From: an uncultured Eubacteriales bacterium
GTDB taxonomy: Bacteria; Bacillota; Clostridia; Oscillospirales; UBA644
Direction of reading: 5' to 3'
Assembly (NCBI GenBank): GCA_900547165.1
Contig: URFZ01000009.1
Coordinates: 1 to 64,000 of the forward strand
DNA: 64,000 bases
The notes beneath the pieces were generated by a model. The model saw only the letters and a list, made by a program, of their open reading frames with translations. It was not told the origin of the DNA and made no database searches. The position numbers and the translations under genes were made by a program. Positions 15,763 to 24,338 of the stretch are shown in pieces (position 1 is the first letter of the stretch; each line of letters begins with the position of its first letter).

Positions 15763-16641
15763 TTATTTATTGTATGTTCCTATCTTTTTGGAGTTTTCGT
15801 CTTCTATATTCTTTTTCAAGGTCTCTATTCTGCTTGTAAGATAGTCCCTGTATTCTTCCAGACACATTCCGTTTTTCATTATGAACTGCGCCTGTTCCGA
15901 ATCCCCGATATAGCGGAAATGCCACGGTTCGAACGAATGCCCCGTAACAGCGGTCTTATCTTCGGGATAACTGAGAATAAAGCCGTATTTCCATATATTT
16001 TCCGTTGCGTACTTGTAAAACGAACTGTTCTTGACAACGGAAATTTCCGTCGAAGACGTTTCGCCTATTGAAACTGCAAGCCCCGTCTGATATTCGCTGT
16101 ATCCCGGTTTGGCTTCCGAGCGGAGTGTTTTTTGTTCCGCCATTTCGTCGTTTGTATATCCCGCGCCCTGATTCTTTCTGTATTCGGCGTCATAGTATTC
16201 CTGCTGCTCTTCCGCCGTTGTGTAGCCGCGAAATACCGTTACGGTTTCGCCGTCCTGTTTTGCTTGTGCAATAAAGGCGTTCAGTTTTTCTGCGGCTTCT
16301 CTTTCAAGTTTTATGTCGGAAAAGCCCGAGACCGAAATAAGGTCAAGATCTTTTTCTCTTACTGCGTTTTCGTTGTTTACGAGTTCAAGCAGGTCGGACG
16401 CGAGATACTGCGTATATTTGTCTATCGCTTGCTGCATTTCTTCAACCGTTTTGAACTCTGAAAGCGCAGGAACGTCCGCTTGCGGCGGCTGTTCGTTTTG
16501 AGAGGAGTTTTCTGCGGAGATCTTGCTGTATATTCCGTCATTGCCCGATACAAAGAACAGCGTAAAGGCAACGGCTGTGGCGACTATTGCCAATATGACC
16601 GCTCCCGCAAAATACATCTTTGCATTCTTCTGTCCGCTCAT
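15763..16641 (-). CDS. VanY/M15B D,D-carboxypeptidase homologue lacking two zinc ligands
   Basis: A 292-residue protein with a short cytoplasmic start, one membrane helix (about 9-30) and an extracytoplasmic M15B domain (about 95-275). The family trims the terminal D-Ala of peptidoglycan stems using zinc bound by H and D of SxHxxGxAxD and by a later H. Here the motif reads SEYQTGLAVSI: Y184 replaces the first histidine and S191 the aspartate. The catalytic-site motif EPWHF is kept (E238, H241). By family logic the protein should not bind zinc normally, so it may be a substrate-binding pseudoenzyme. The rest of the fold (TVFRGYTTAEEQQEYY) is well preserved. ATG with GAGGAGG upstream. Confidence 0.88.
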   Translation of the reverse strand: MSGQKNAKMYFAGAVILAIVATAVAFTLFFVSGNDGIYSKISAENSSQNEQPPQADVPALSEFKTVEEMQQAIDKYTQYLASDLLELVNNENAVREKDLDLISVSGFSDIKLEREAAEKLNAFIAQAKQDGETVTVFRGYTTAEEQQEYYDAEYRKNQGAGYTNDEMAEQKTLRSEAKPGYSEYQTGLAVSIGETSSTEISVVKNSSFYKYATENIWKYGFILSYPEDKTAVTGHSFEPWHFRYIGDSEQAQFIMKNGMCLEEYRDYLTSRIETLKKNIEDENSKKIGTYNK

Positions 16642-16686
16642 TTCGGACGCCTCCTCTCAATAAGTCATAGTTTGCGTATTCATTTT

Positions 16687-16715
16687 ATTCTACCATAAAA
16701 CGACATGTATTTCAA
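16687..16715 (-). promoter_or_regulatory. Promoter of the VanY-like gene
   Basis: Minus strand: TTGAAA (16715-16710), 17-bp spacer, TAGAAT (16692-16687). Confidence 0.7.
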
Positions 16716-16852
16716 TACTTTTTCGGTTTTTTTCATAATATATTATAATGTAACAGCAATGCAGAACCTCAGGATGTCATGATAAATATTCCGCAACACG
16801 GGAAAGTGTCTCAATATTTATTGAAAGTTTAAACAAAAATTCGAGAAAACTC

Positions 16853-16881
16853 TTGACAAACTTTAATAAATGTGCTAGCAT
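16853..16881 (+). promoter_or_regulatory. Distal promoter upstream of the metalloprotease gene
   Basis: TTGACA (16853-16858), 17-bp spacer, TAGCAT (16876-16881). Transcription from here would make a leader of nearly 500 bases before the gene at 17383, or a short RNA ending near 17000. Confidence 0.7.
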
Positions 16882-16887
16882 ATAAAT

Positions 16888-17000
16888 GCTTAAAGATGGA
16901 ATGTATTTGCATCATTCCGAAAAACAATTTGACCGCATTTTTATAGCTGGTTTTGCGTTATAACGGGTGTGGCTGAAATTTGAGTCCGTTTTTTTCGTTT
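16888..17000 (+). ncRNA. Candidate short leader RNA or attenuator
   Basis: Between the distal promoter and a T-rich stretch (16989-17003) lie a hairpin GGAATG/CATTCC (about 16898-16919) and a weak stem AACGGGT/GTCCGTT (five Watson-Crick plus two G-U pairs) directly followed by seven Ts. This could be an intrinsic terminator giving a roughly 110-base RNA, or an attenuator. I match it to no known RNA family. Confidence 0.3.
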
Positions 17001-17166
17001 TTCTTATATGCGTATAACCGGTTTCTGAATCTCGGCTTACGCATTTTTTTGTTCACGAGAGTTCTTGAAATTGTTGTGTTTTGCAATGTTTTGGGTGATT
17101 GTGTCGCATTTTGTTGAAGCCTGAAAAATCCTGTCGAACGAAAAAAAAAAATATCCCGAAAATGCA

Positions 17167-17195
17167 TTGACATTTTGAATTTTATGCGTTATCGT
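17167..17195 (+). promoter_or_regulatory. Possible proximal promoter of the metalloprotease gene
   Basis: TTGACA (17167-17172), 17-bp spacer, TATCGT (17190-17195). The -10 box is poor, but the position would leave a leader of about 180 bases containing the masking hairpin. Confidence 0.45.
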
Positions 17196-17296
17196 ATTGT
17201 CACGAAAACCGATATGAGGTGCGTAAAATTTGAGAATATATTTGTTCGTCTATGATTCTGTTCGACATCGTGCCGTTGAAAAGGCGTACAGTTTGC

Positions 17297-17382
17297 TTTT
17301 ACTTCTCCTTTGCGCATAGTTCATTAAAAATCGGACTATGCGCTGAAGAAATTCAAAATCAGAATGAATAGGAGAAGTAAAA
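17297..17382 (+). promoter_or_regulatory. Leader hairpin that masks the ribosome-binding site
   Basis: TTTTACTTCTCCT (17297-17309) is exactly complementary to 17370-17382, which contains AGGAGAAG, the Shine-Dalgarno of the gene at 17383. Inside, GCGCATAGT (17312-17320) pairs with 17335-17343. The 13-bp outer and 9-bp inner stems would hide the ribosome site up to the base before the ATG. This looks like a translational switch; the trigger is unknown. Confidence 0.7.
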
Positions 17383-19266
17383 ATGAAAAATAATAAAGTA
17401 ATGCTACAGATTGCTGTAATTCTCGTTTGCGGAATCATTCTCTCTGTTTTCCCTTTCGGCAGAATCTTCAATGCCTCAACCGTCGATTCCGTTGAAAAAC
17501 ATACTGAATGTTTTTCGGTTGATGAAATGTACGATGAATCCGAAAACGACAGTTTGTTCGACGGTTTGACAGATGAAGCTTTAAATGTAAATGACGTTGC
17601 GGCGACTGTGACATTGAGTTCAAGCTCCGTTTCGATTCTCGAAAATGAAACTTCTACTGTGACTGCCACAACAACTCCGTCGGATTTGTCCGTTGAATGG
17701 TCTGTCTCTGACACTTCCGTAGCAACTGTGGATACGAACGGCACGGTCAGCGGCCTTCGTGCCGGGACGACGACTTTAACAGCATCGGTTACATATCTCG
17801 GAGAGGTTTATTCGAAAAACTGCACCGTGTATGTTCAAATTCCGAACGGTTGCTATTTTGTCAAAAATTGTGCATCGAATTTATACCTTACGTCGAGTGG
17901 CAGATTGAGCGGAAATACCGATTTAAGTTTGCAGGCAAAATCCGATTCGGATGTTTCGGATTTCGAGACCTTGAAGCAAATATTCAAGATTAAATATTTG
18001 GGGCGAGGGTGTTATTCGATCAGACCGTTCAATTCTTTGTTGATGCCGGTTTGTGCCGATATCGGAAATGTTGAACAGTATGAAAGCAATTATGTCGCCG
18101 AAAATATTTTGAGAATCAGAAAAAATGCAAGGTGGATGATATCAAGAACCGATAACGGTCTCGTCCTGAGTAATTCAAATACTGCGACAGGTGCGATGAA
18201 AGGCGAAAATAATTCGGCTGTGTATGCCGAATATTTTGACAGTTCGAGTTTTAAATGGATCTTTGAGACTGTTGAAAATCCTCCGTCGGGAGTGATTCTT
18301 TACGACATTCGGACAAATGCTCCCGCAGAAACAGTTACTAGACGGTATTTTTTGGATGAAATTCAAACATCCGAGAGTGCTGATCTAAAAGCCGTTGCTT
18401 ATTCTCCGGACAGTTTGGAACAGAATTTTACATGGTCGCTGTCGAACAGTGAATTAGGCATAATCGATTCGACAGGACATATGCTTTTTTCAGTTCCTGG
18501 ATCCGGAACGATTACGGTTATGGCAAATTCTCAAAGTTCATCATATAATATAGTGGTAAGCGATAAAGCAACAGTGAATGTTGATGCCTTATATGACGGT
18601 GGATATGTTTCGAGATTTCCCGATTATGCCTCTCGCATTGAAAATTCAATGAAAACATTGAAATACAAGTATTTGGATGATTTCGGGATTGTGATCAATT
18701 ATACGATTACGGGGTTCGATTCTTATTCTGATTTGAACTGCAATTCAGCATACAATGTTATGTGTAATCATGCAGAAGATTCCGAATGTATGAATTCGTT
18801 GCTCTATTCTGCCGAGAATTTTGTTACAAATGAATTACATCACAAGAATATTACGAATAATCTTTTTAGAATTCCGATGCCCGATACTTCTTCACTGTTT
18901 AAAATTGCATTTTTAGGGCATGATTATTGTATTGTTAAGGATGGACAGCATTATGTGAATTATGGACGCGGAGTGACGTATTACCCCGTTGGATTAATCG
19001 GAATAATGAACTTCTATTCGAAAGAAAATGAAATTAAGACATTGGTTCATGAATTCGGACATTTATATGGTCGTTCTTTGGATCATGCTGCATCGTATGC
19101 ATCCGATTTGAATTCTTCTGTGCAAGATCATTTTTATGACGATAGGTGTATATACGGTCGTTATAAAAATGATGACAGCGTCGTTGAAAACCTTGAAATT
19201 TGCGATCATTGCAGATATCTGATCGAATCAAATCGCAGTATATATGATCATTCGCAAAGCGAATAG
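17383..19266 (+). CDS. Secreted Big-domain, metzincin-like zinc metalloprotease
   Basis: A 627-residue exported protein. It has a signal-type N-terminus (about 1-30), a Big_2 immunoglobulin-like domain (about 68-148, VTATTTPSDLSVEWSVSD ... GTVSGLRAGTTTLTA), a segment resembling a ricin-type lectin or beta-trefoil fold (about 155-310) and a second Big-like stretch (about 325-395). The C-terminal protease domain follows. The zinc motif is HEFGHLYGRSLDH (H556, E557, H560). After it come DRCIYGRYKN and CDHC, which recall the Met-turn/cysteine region of archaemetzincins, but the third ligand spacing (D/H one to two residues late) is unusual. Likely an extracellular protease on host or microbial glycoproteins. 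Codon use is AT-rich relative to neighbours. Expression appears gated by the leader hairpin. Confidence 0.83.
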   Translation: MKNNKVMLQIAVILVCGIILSVFPFGRIFNASTVDSVEKHTECFSVDEMYDESENDSLFDGLTDEALNVNDVAATVTLSSSSVSILENETSTVTATTTPSDLSVEWSVSDTSVATVDTNGTVSGLRAGTTTLTASVTYLGEVYSKNCTVYVQIPNGCYFVKNCASNLYLTSSGRLSGNTDLSLQAKSDSDVSDFETLKQIFKIKYLGRGCYSIRPFNSLLMPVCADIGNVEQYESNYVAENILRIRKNARWMISRTDNGLVLSNSNTATGAMKGENNSAVYAEYFDSSSFKWIFETVENPPSGVILYDIRTNAPAETVTRRYFLDEIQTSESADLKAVAYSPDSLEQNFTWSLSNSELGIIDSTGHMLFSVPGSGTITVMANSQSSSYNIVVSDKATVNVDALYDGGYVSRFPDYASRIENSMKTLKYKYLDDFGIVINYTITGFDSYSDLNCNSAYNVMCNHAEDSECMNSLLYSAENFVTNELHHKNITNNLFRIPMPDTSSLFKIAFLGHDYCIVKDGQHYVNYGRGVTYYPVGLIGIMNFYSKENEIKTLVHEFGHLYGRSLDHAASYASDLNSSVQDHFYDDRCIYGRYKNDDSVVENLEICDHCRYLIESNRSIYDHSQSE

Positions 19267-19306
19267 TTGATAGTTTAATTGAAAACTTAAATAAGGAGAG
19301 TCTTTT

Positions 19307-20299
19307 ATGAACTTTAAAAAGACATCGAAAAATGAGTCATCCGAAAACAGAAAGAATTCTTCGAGAACGAATGTCGAAATCGGAAAAAAGAAGACATTGC
19401 TGTATGTGGGAGTTTCTGTTGTTGTATGCATTGTCTTGTTTGCGTCGATTTTGACAATCGGATTTTCCGGGAAAAAAGATCCGAAAACTTTTTCCGGAGA
19501 ACCTACGGAGAGTTCTCGCCTTGATGGATTCTGCTCGTTAGACGTAAATGATTCTGTTTTTGGTAAAAACGAGGATACTGTAATTGAAACAACCTCGAAA
19601 CAGAATTCGGATACGGGTGTTACTGCTGAGTCAGTTGTTCCTGTACAAAATACTACAAGTCGTGAGAATAAGACAAACACTACTAAAAAATATATTTACG
19701 GAACATCTTCTGCACAAATTTCAGAGACAACGACAATTCCTGCTGAATCTGGGATAATTTGTGAGGATTATCCGTGTTACAACAGTTACGAAGAATATAA
19801 AGAAGTTGTTGCGACAATGAATCTGCCGTCTTCGTTTATTTATTTCGATCAGATTTCGGAGCTTGGTTCATTTCGAAACTGCGTTCTTGATTTTTGTCCT
19901 GAACATGGCGAGTTTGGCAGTTACTCATATATGATAAATGTAAGTGGCTCTGGTGCAAAAAACAAAGTAAGTTTAACTGTTAGAATACGTCCTTTGTCAG
20001 ATAGAGTTTCTTCGGAGAATATTATCGGGAAAACAGCTGTAAACTCAAACGATTTAAGAAACTTGAAAACCGATGCCAGCGGAGTTTATACAATCGGCGG
20101 AGTATCGTATAGATATGTTAGAGGAAAGCTTGAAGCGATTGATTTTGTTTCAAACGGAGTACTTATATCTATCGTTCAGCCCGGACGGGGAACGTGGGAA
20201 AAAGTTAAGATAGACACGGATTCTTTGTTGAGCGGTTTTCTTAAAGAGGATAATGCAATAGAAAGTTTGACTCAATTGAAAAACAATATTTCAAAATGA
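19307..20299 (+). CDS. Membrane-anchored extracellular protein, partner of the metalloprotease
   Basis: A 330-residue protein I do not recognise. A basic cytoplasmic tail (1-28) precedes one membrane helix (about 29-50). A Ser/Thr-rich linker (about 55-140, many TT/TE/SS) and a globular domain (about 145-330, with ICEDYPCYNSYEEYKEV and a C-rich NCVLDFCPEHGEF) follow. It lies 40 bp after the metalloprotease on the same strand, with AAGGAGAG before the ATG, and shares its AT-rich composition, so the two are likely one acquired cassette. It may be a surface receptor, inhibitor or substrate holder for the protease; this is inference. Confidence 0.75.
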   Translation: MNFKKTSKNESSENRKNSSRTNVEIGKKKTLLYVGVSVVVCIVLFASILTIGFSGKKDPKTFSGEPTESSRLDGFCSLDVNDSVFGKNEDTVIETTSKQNSDTGVTAESVVPVQNTTSRENKTNTTKKYIYGTSSAQISETTTIPAESGIICEDYPCYNSYEEYKEVVATMNLPSSFIYFDQISELGSFRNCVLDFCPEHGEFGSYSYMINVSGSGAKNKVSLTVRIRPLSDRVSSENIIGKTAVNSNDLRNLKTDASGVYTIGGVSYRYVRGKLEAIDFVSNGVLISIVQPGRGTWEKVKIDTDSLLSGFLKEDNAIESLTQLKNNISK

Positions 20300-20308
20300 T
20301 AAAGGCAC

Positions 20309-20335
20309 AAGGCGAAGAGAAAATCTCTTCGTCTT
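20309..20335 (+). terminator. Terminator-like hairpin after the protease cassette
   Basis: 12-bp stem (20309-20320 with 20324-20335, one G-U) with a 3-base loop; the following T run is weak. Confidence 0.55.
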
Positions 20336-20470
20336 GATTTATGATGAGGATATATATATATTATAACCGAAGGGTTTCTTCATAAAATGAAGAAAAAAGC
20401 AAATAACCCTATGCGGCACAAGACATGGATAAAAAGTTTGTTTTGCTCTGTTCAAAAAGAATTAATCCGG

Positions 20471-20496
20471 AGGCGCGGGAAGTATTTCTCGCGCCT
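20471..20496 (+). terminator. Hairpin abutting the topB -35 box
   Basis: AGGCGCGGGA (20471-20480) pairs with 20487-20496 with one G-U. Its last base is the first T of the topB -35. It may insulate topB from upstream transcription. Confidence 0.45.
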
Positions 20497-20524
20497 TGAC
20501 TTTTCGGCGCGAAAGTATTATAAT
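20496..20524 (+). promoter_or_regulatory. topB promoter
   Basis: TTGACT (20496-20501), 17-bp spacer, TATAAT (20519-20524). Confidence 0.82.
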
Positions 20525-20530
20525 ATAATG

Positions 20531-20563
20531 ACTGCAATTAACTGCTAATAACTGCAATTAACT
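20531..20563 (+). repeat. Three tandem 10-bp repeats at the topB transcription start
   Basis: ACTGCAATTA, ACTGCTAATA, ACTGCAATTA (20531-20560) followed by ACT. The 10-bp phase and place, directly after the -10 box, fit an operator or an initial transcribed control region. Confidence 0.5.
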
Positions 20564-20614
20564 ATGCTGGTTGCCGCGAGAGAACATCCGAAAGATGGTA
20601 GAGGAAAGAACACG

Positions 20615-22741
20615 ATGAAACTGATAATCGCCGAAAAACCGAGTCTTGCGCGCAACATCGTTGCGGGCATTGAGTCGTTTAACGATTATAAAATGCGCAG
20701 GGGAGACGGCTTTTTTTACGGCGGGGAGTATCTTGTAACTTGGGCGTTCGGTCATTTGTTTTCTTTGGCTGACATAGATGATTATTCTCCCAATCCAGAC
20801 GGCTCGACGCGGTGGACAATGGCAACGCTTCCGTGTTTCCCGAAAGAATTCCGCTTCAACCTGCGAAAAGACGCGACAAAAAAAGTCGATTCTGGCGTCG
20901 AAAAACAGTTTGAGACCATAAAAACGCTTTGTTTGCGCGAAGATGTCTCCGATATAATCAACGCAGGAGACGCAGACAGAGAGGGCGAAATAATAGTCCG
21001 TCTCTGCATAACTCACGCGGGCGTTCGGAACAAAAAACTGCTGCGCCTGTGGCTGCCCGACCAGACACCCGAAACGATACGCTCCGCACTTTCGGAGATG
21101 AAAGAAGAGACCGAATACGAAAATCTTGCGAACGAGGGCTATGCCCGCACATATACGGACTGGCTTTACGGTGTCAATCTGACGAGATTTGCGACGCTTA
21201 AAACAGGCACACTTCTGCGCGTGGGGCGTGTTATCGTGCCTGTTGTAAAGGCGATATACGACCGCGATATGCAGATACGCAATTTTGTTCCCGAAAAGTA
21301 TTATGCGCTTCGTTCGCAGGCTGAAATGAACGGACAGGTCGTAGAACTGAACTCAAAAAAGAAGTTCACGAAAGACGAACTTGCCAAAGCGGAAGCACTC
21401 TGCGCAAAATACAATGCGGTAGATGCCGTTGTTACAGACGTCAAGAGAAAGAAAGATAAACTTGCTCCCGGCAAATTGTATTCGCTTTCAAAATTGCAGA
21501 ATTTTCTCGGAAAAAAGTACAAAATGTCAATGGACGACAGTCTTGCAATAGTCCAAAAACTTTACGAAGAGGGCTATCTGACATATCCGAGAACGAACTC
21601 CGAATATCTTGCAACAGCCGAAAAAGATAAGATAAAAAAGATAATCGCGAATGTTGCGGCGGTCGGTTATCCCGTCAAATTCAAGGACGCAAAAACCATT
21701 TTCGACGATTCGAAAATAGAGTCTCACTCCGCGCTTACTCCGACATATAAGATTCCCGACGCTTCAAAACTTTCGCCTGCGGAAAAACAGGTATATTCCG
21801 CCGTTATGCGCCGTTTTGTCGCCGTGTTCTGCTCCGAAGAATGCGTTGCCGAGAAAACCGAAATTAAGATAAATGTCGGCGACCTTGAAGACTTTTCGCT
21901 CAAAGGAACCGTTATCGTTACTCCCGGTTGGACGCGCTTTGACGAATACGGAAAGCAGGACAAGATCTTGCCGCGTCTCGAAAAAGGCGACCGCGTGAAT
22001 GTTGATTTCAAGCCCGTTGAAAAAGAGACCACGCCGCCGAAACATTATACGATAGAAACTCTGAACAATTATCTGAAAAACCCGTTCAGAGAAGAAAAAG
22101 CGAAAGCGCAGGAAAGCGAAAACGAAGACGACACGGAAGAATACCGCGCCATTTTCGAGGGACTTGAACTCGGCACGGAGGCGACCCGCACAGGTATAAT
22201 CAAAAACGCCTGCAACACAAAGTATATATTGCTGAAAAAAGATGTTTACACCATATTGCCCGACGGGGAATATCTCATCGAGGCTTTGACACGAATGAAT
22301 ATCAGCATGGATAAATATAAGACTTCCGAACTCGGCAAAGCGCTCAAAAAGGTCTTTCACGGTCAGATGACCGTTCCCGAAAGCGTCGGACTTGCCGAAA
22401 AAGAGATTGCCGAAGTCTTTGCGGGAGTGAGAACTCCTCAGCCGCCCGAAACGGATACCGATGACGGCTTTTTCGGCGATATTGTCGGCAAATGTCCTCT
22501 TTGCGGCAACGATGTCGCAAGAACGAAGTTCGGTTACGGCTGCCGCGGCTATCACGATAACGGGTGCAAGTTCACCGTCAGAAACGTTATTTGCGGACGC
22601 ATTATTTCTGCTTCCAACATGAAACTTTTGCTGACGAACGGCAAAACGTCCAAAATAAGAGGGTTCATTTCCAAGAACGGGAAACCGTTTGACGCATACC
22701 TGAAACTCGAAAACGGAAAGGTCGTATTTGATTTTGATTGA
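20615..22741 (+). CDS. topB: DNA topoisomerase III (type IA)
   Basis: Relaxes negative supercoils and decatenates DNA through a 5'-phosphotyrosine link. The 708-residue protein begins MKLIIAEKPSLARNI (TOPRIM). TOPRIM acidic residues lie in NAGDADREGE (about 115-124). The active tyrosine is in GYLTYPRTNSEYL (about 325-337). The C-terminus carries a zinc ribbon-like tail (CPLCGN ... CGRII). An upstream in-frame ATG at 20564 would add 17 unlikely residues; 20615 fits the family start and has AGAGGAAAG before it. The end overlaps the next gene by 14 bases. Cytoplasmic, acting on chromosome and plasmid junctions. Confidence 0.95.
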   Translation: MKLIIAEKPSLARNIVAGIESFNDYKMRRGDGFFYGGEYLVTWAFGHLFSLADIDDYSPNPDGSTRWTMATLPCFPKEFRFNLRKDATKKVDSGVEKQFETIKTLCLREDVSDIINAGDADREGEIIVRLCITHAGVRNKKLLRLWLPDQTPETIRSALSEMKEETEYENLANEGYARTYTDWLYGVNLTRFATLKTGTLLRVGRVIVPVVKAIYDRDMQIRNFVPEKYYALRSQAEMNGQVVELNSKKKFTKDELAKAEALCAKYNAVDAVVTDVKRKKDKLAPGKLYSLSKLQNFLGKKYKMSMDDSLAIVQKLYEEGYLTYPRTNSEYLATAEKDKIKKIIANVAAVGYPVKFKDAKTIFDDSKIESHSALTPTYKIPDASKLSPAEKQVYSAVMRRFVAVFCSEECVAEKTEIKINVGDLEDFSLKGTVIVTPGWTRFDEYGKQDKILPRLEKGDRVNVDFKPVEKETTPPKHYTIETLNNYLKNPFREEKAKAQESENEDDTEEYRAIFEGLELGTEATRTGIIKNACNTKYILLKKDVYTILPDGEYLIEALTRMNISMDKYKTSELGKALKKVFHGQMTVPESVGLAEKEIAEVFAGVRTPQPPETDTDDGFFGDIVGKCPLCGNDVARTKFGYGCRGYHDNGCKFTVRNVICGRIISASNMKLLLTNGKTSKIRGFISKNGKPFDAYLKLENGKVVFDFD

Positions 22742-23384
22742 TGTTGAAAGTAAAAAACTGTTTATATTTGATTTTGACGGCACACTTTTTGACACCATGG
22801 GCGCATGGACCGGTTTTGGCGAAGCGTTCGTCGAATATGTCGGCAGAGAAACCGAAAAAGGACTGACCGACAGGCTCAACTCAATGCCGACACTGTATGC
22901 CGCCGCAGAGTTTTTGCACGACAATTACTGTCCCGAAATGACATCTGATGAGATATTCAAGTGGATAGAGGACAATGTTCGCGATTATTATATAAGCAAG
23001 GCGCTACCGCGAAAAGGTGTTCCCGAATTTCTTGAAAAATACGGAAAAAAGGGCGTTCGTATGTGTATTCTGACCGCAAACGAAACGCCGTTTATAACCG
23101 CGCCTCTCAAACGCTGCGGTCTTGACGGGTATTTTGAACGAGTTTATTCCACCCGAGAACTCGGGTTGGGAAAAGATATTCCCGACTCTTTCTTGAAAGT
23201 TCTTTCCGACTTTGAGACCGAAGCGTCGGACGCCGTCGTATTTGAAGACGCTTTTTACGCCGCTGTAAACGCCGCGAAAGCGAGAATTTCCGTTGTCGGA
23301 ATCTGTGACCCGTCCGAACCTTACGCCGAGGAAATGAAAAACCTTTGCGATAGATATGTTTCCGATTTTACCGAGCTTTTATGA
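22728..23384 (+). CDS. HAD-superfamily hydrolase, phosphoglycolate-phosphatase-like
   Basis: A 218-residue HAD phosphatase. Motif I FDFDGTLFDT carries the nucleophile and acid/base aspartates, motif II is MCILTANE, and motif III/IV ends VVFEDAFYAA. The helical cap lies between motif I and II, as in the Gph/beta-phosphoglucomutase class. The TTG start at 22728 (or 22734) overlaps the end of topB, so the two are translationally coupled. The substrate is a phosphorylated small molecule that cannot be named from sequence. Confidence 0.85.
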   Translation: MILIDVESKKLFIFDFDGTLFDTMGAWTGFGEAFVEYVGRETEKGLTDRLNSMPTLYAAAEFLHDNYCPEMTSDEIFKWIEDNVRDYYISKALPRKGVPEFLEKYGKKGVRMCILTANETPFITAPLKRCGLDGYFERVYSTRELGLGKDIPDSFLKVLSDFETEASDAVVFEDAFYAAVNAAKARISVVGICDPSEPYAEEMKNLCDRYVSDFTELL

Positions 23385-23496
23385 TTTTGAAAACGTCGGA
23401 AAAATCAAGCGCGCCCCGAAGTTTTTATCGGCGGCAACGTCTTGTAAAAAATCACGGCCATTCAACGCTGAAATATGCCGAAAGGAAGGTTCGACT

Positions 23497-24252
23497 ATGC
23501 CTGCTTTACAAAATTCCTCGTTGTATCCCGTCATTTCATGGTTTTTCCTCGGATATTTTGTTATTCTCTTCGCCGAGCGCGCTCAAAGTCTCGTGCGCAT
23601 CAGCCGCTCGTCATTTTCCGCTCTGTACCGCACGGGCTTTGACGGCTTTGTCAATACTTTGACGGCGCTTTCTCTTGTCGCCTCCGTTTTGCTGTTGATT
23701 TTCGGCAACAAAGGCTTTTGGCAATCGCTTGTCGATTCCGACGTCGTTCCCGATTACACCATGCTGACCGTTACCGCCGGTGTTATTCTTGTGTCGGGTA
23801 TGATGCATACGGAGCATACGATAGCTCCCGTTCAGTTTGCTTCATACGGCATGCTGATAGTTGCAATGATTTTGCGTACCGTGCAGACCTCGTCGGGCGC
23901 GGAGCACCCGTTTATGTTTTGGTATTCGCTTGCTTTTCTGACGGTGTTTTCAATGGCAATTCCCGTTATGTACCGCTCGGAAATCTCCCGCGCCGCGCTT
24001 TTTCACGTAACAGAGGCTCTTGCGGCGCTGGCGCTGGTCGCCTGCTTTACGTGGATGCTTAGAGACCTGTTTACGGGGCAGGGAAGCGACCTTTTGCGTT
24101 GGATACCCATGATTATAGCCGCAGTTGCAGACGCCGTGATTCTGGCGATGCGTTGGAGGGAAAAAGTCAATACCTTTGTTCTGATTTTTATTATCCTGTC
24201 GGCAGTGGTTTTCGTGGTCGGCAGGGTTGTGTTCGCAACACTGACTGCATAA
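23497..24252 (+). CDS. Polytopic membrane protein of unknown function
   Basis: A 251-residue protein with about seven hydrophobic helices and few charged residues; no family recognised. I choose the ATG at 23497 because AAAGGAAGG precedes it and the upstream in-frame extension overlaps the HAD gene with unlikely sequence. It lies about 110 bp after the HAD gene on the same strand. A 7-helix arrangement is compatible with a transporter or sensor, but no motif supports either. Confidence 0.75.
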   Translation: MPALQNSSLYPVISWFFLGYFVILFAERAQSLVRISRSSFSALYRTGFDGFVNTLTALSLVASVLLLIFGNKGFWQSLVDSDVVPDYTMLTVTAGVILVSGMMHTEHTIAPVQFASYGMLIVAMILRTVQTSSGAEHPFMFWYSLAFLTVFSMAIPVMYRSEISRAALFHVTEALAALALVACFTWMLRDLFTGQGSDLLRWIPMIIAAVADAVILAMRWREKVNTFVLIFIILSAVVFVVGRVVFATLTA

Positions 24253-24285
24253 CCTCCTGCAGAGCCGCCTACATTGTTTTCCCTT

Positions 24286-24333
24286 TATAAAGTTTTATCT
24301 CCCGCATCGAAATGCGGGAGATAAAACTTTATA
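24286..24333. terminator. Strong bidirectional terminator
   Basis: Perfect 22-bp stem (24286-24307 with 24312-24333) with a CGAA loop, A/T-rich at the base on both sides. It separates two converging transcription units. Confidence 0.88.
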
Positions 24334-24338
24334 GTTGA

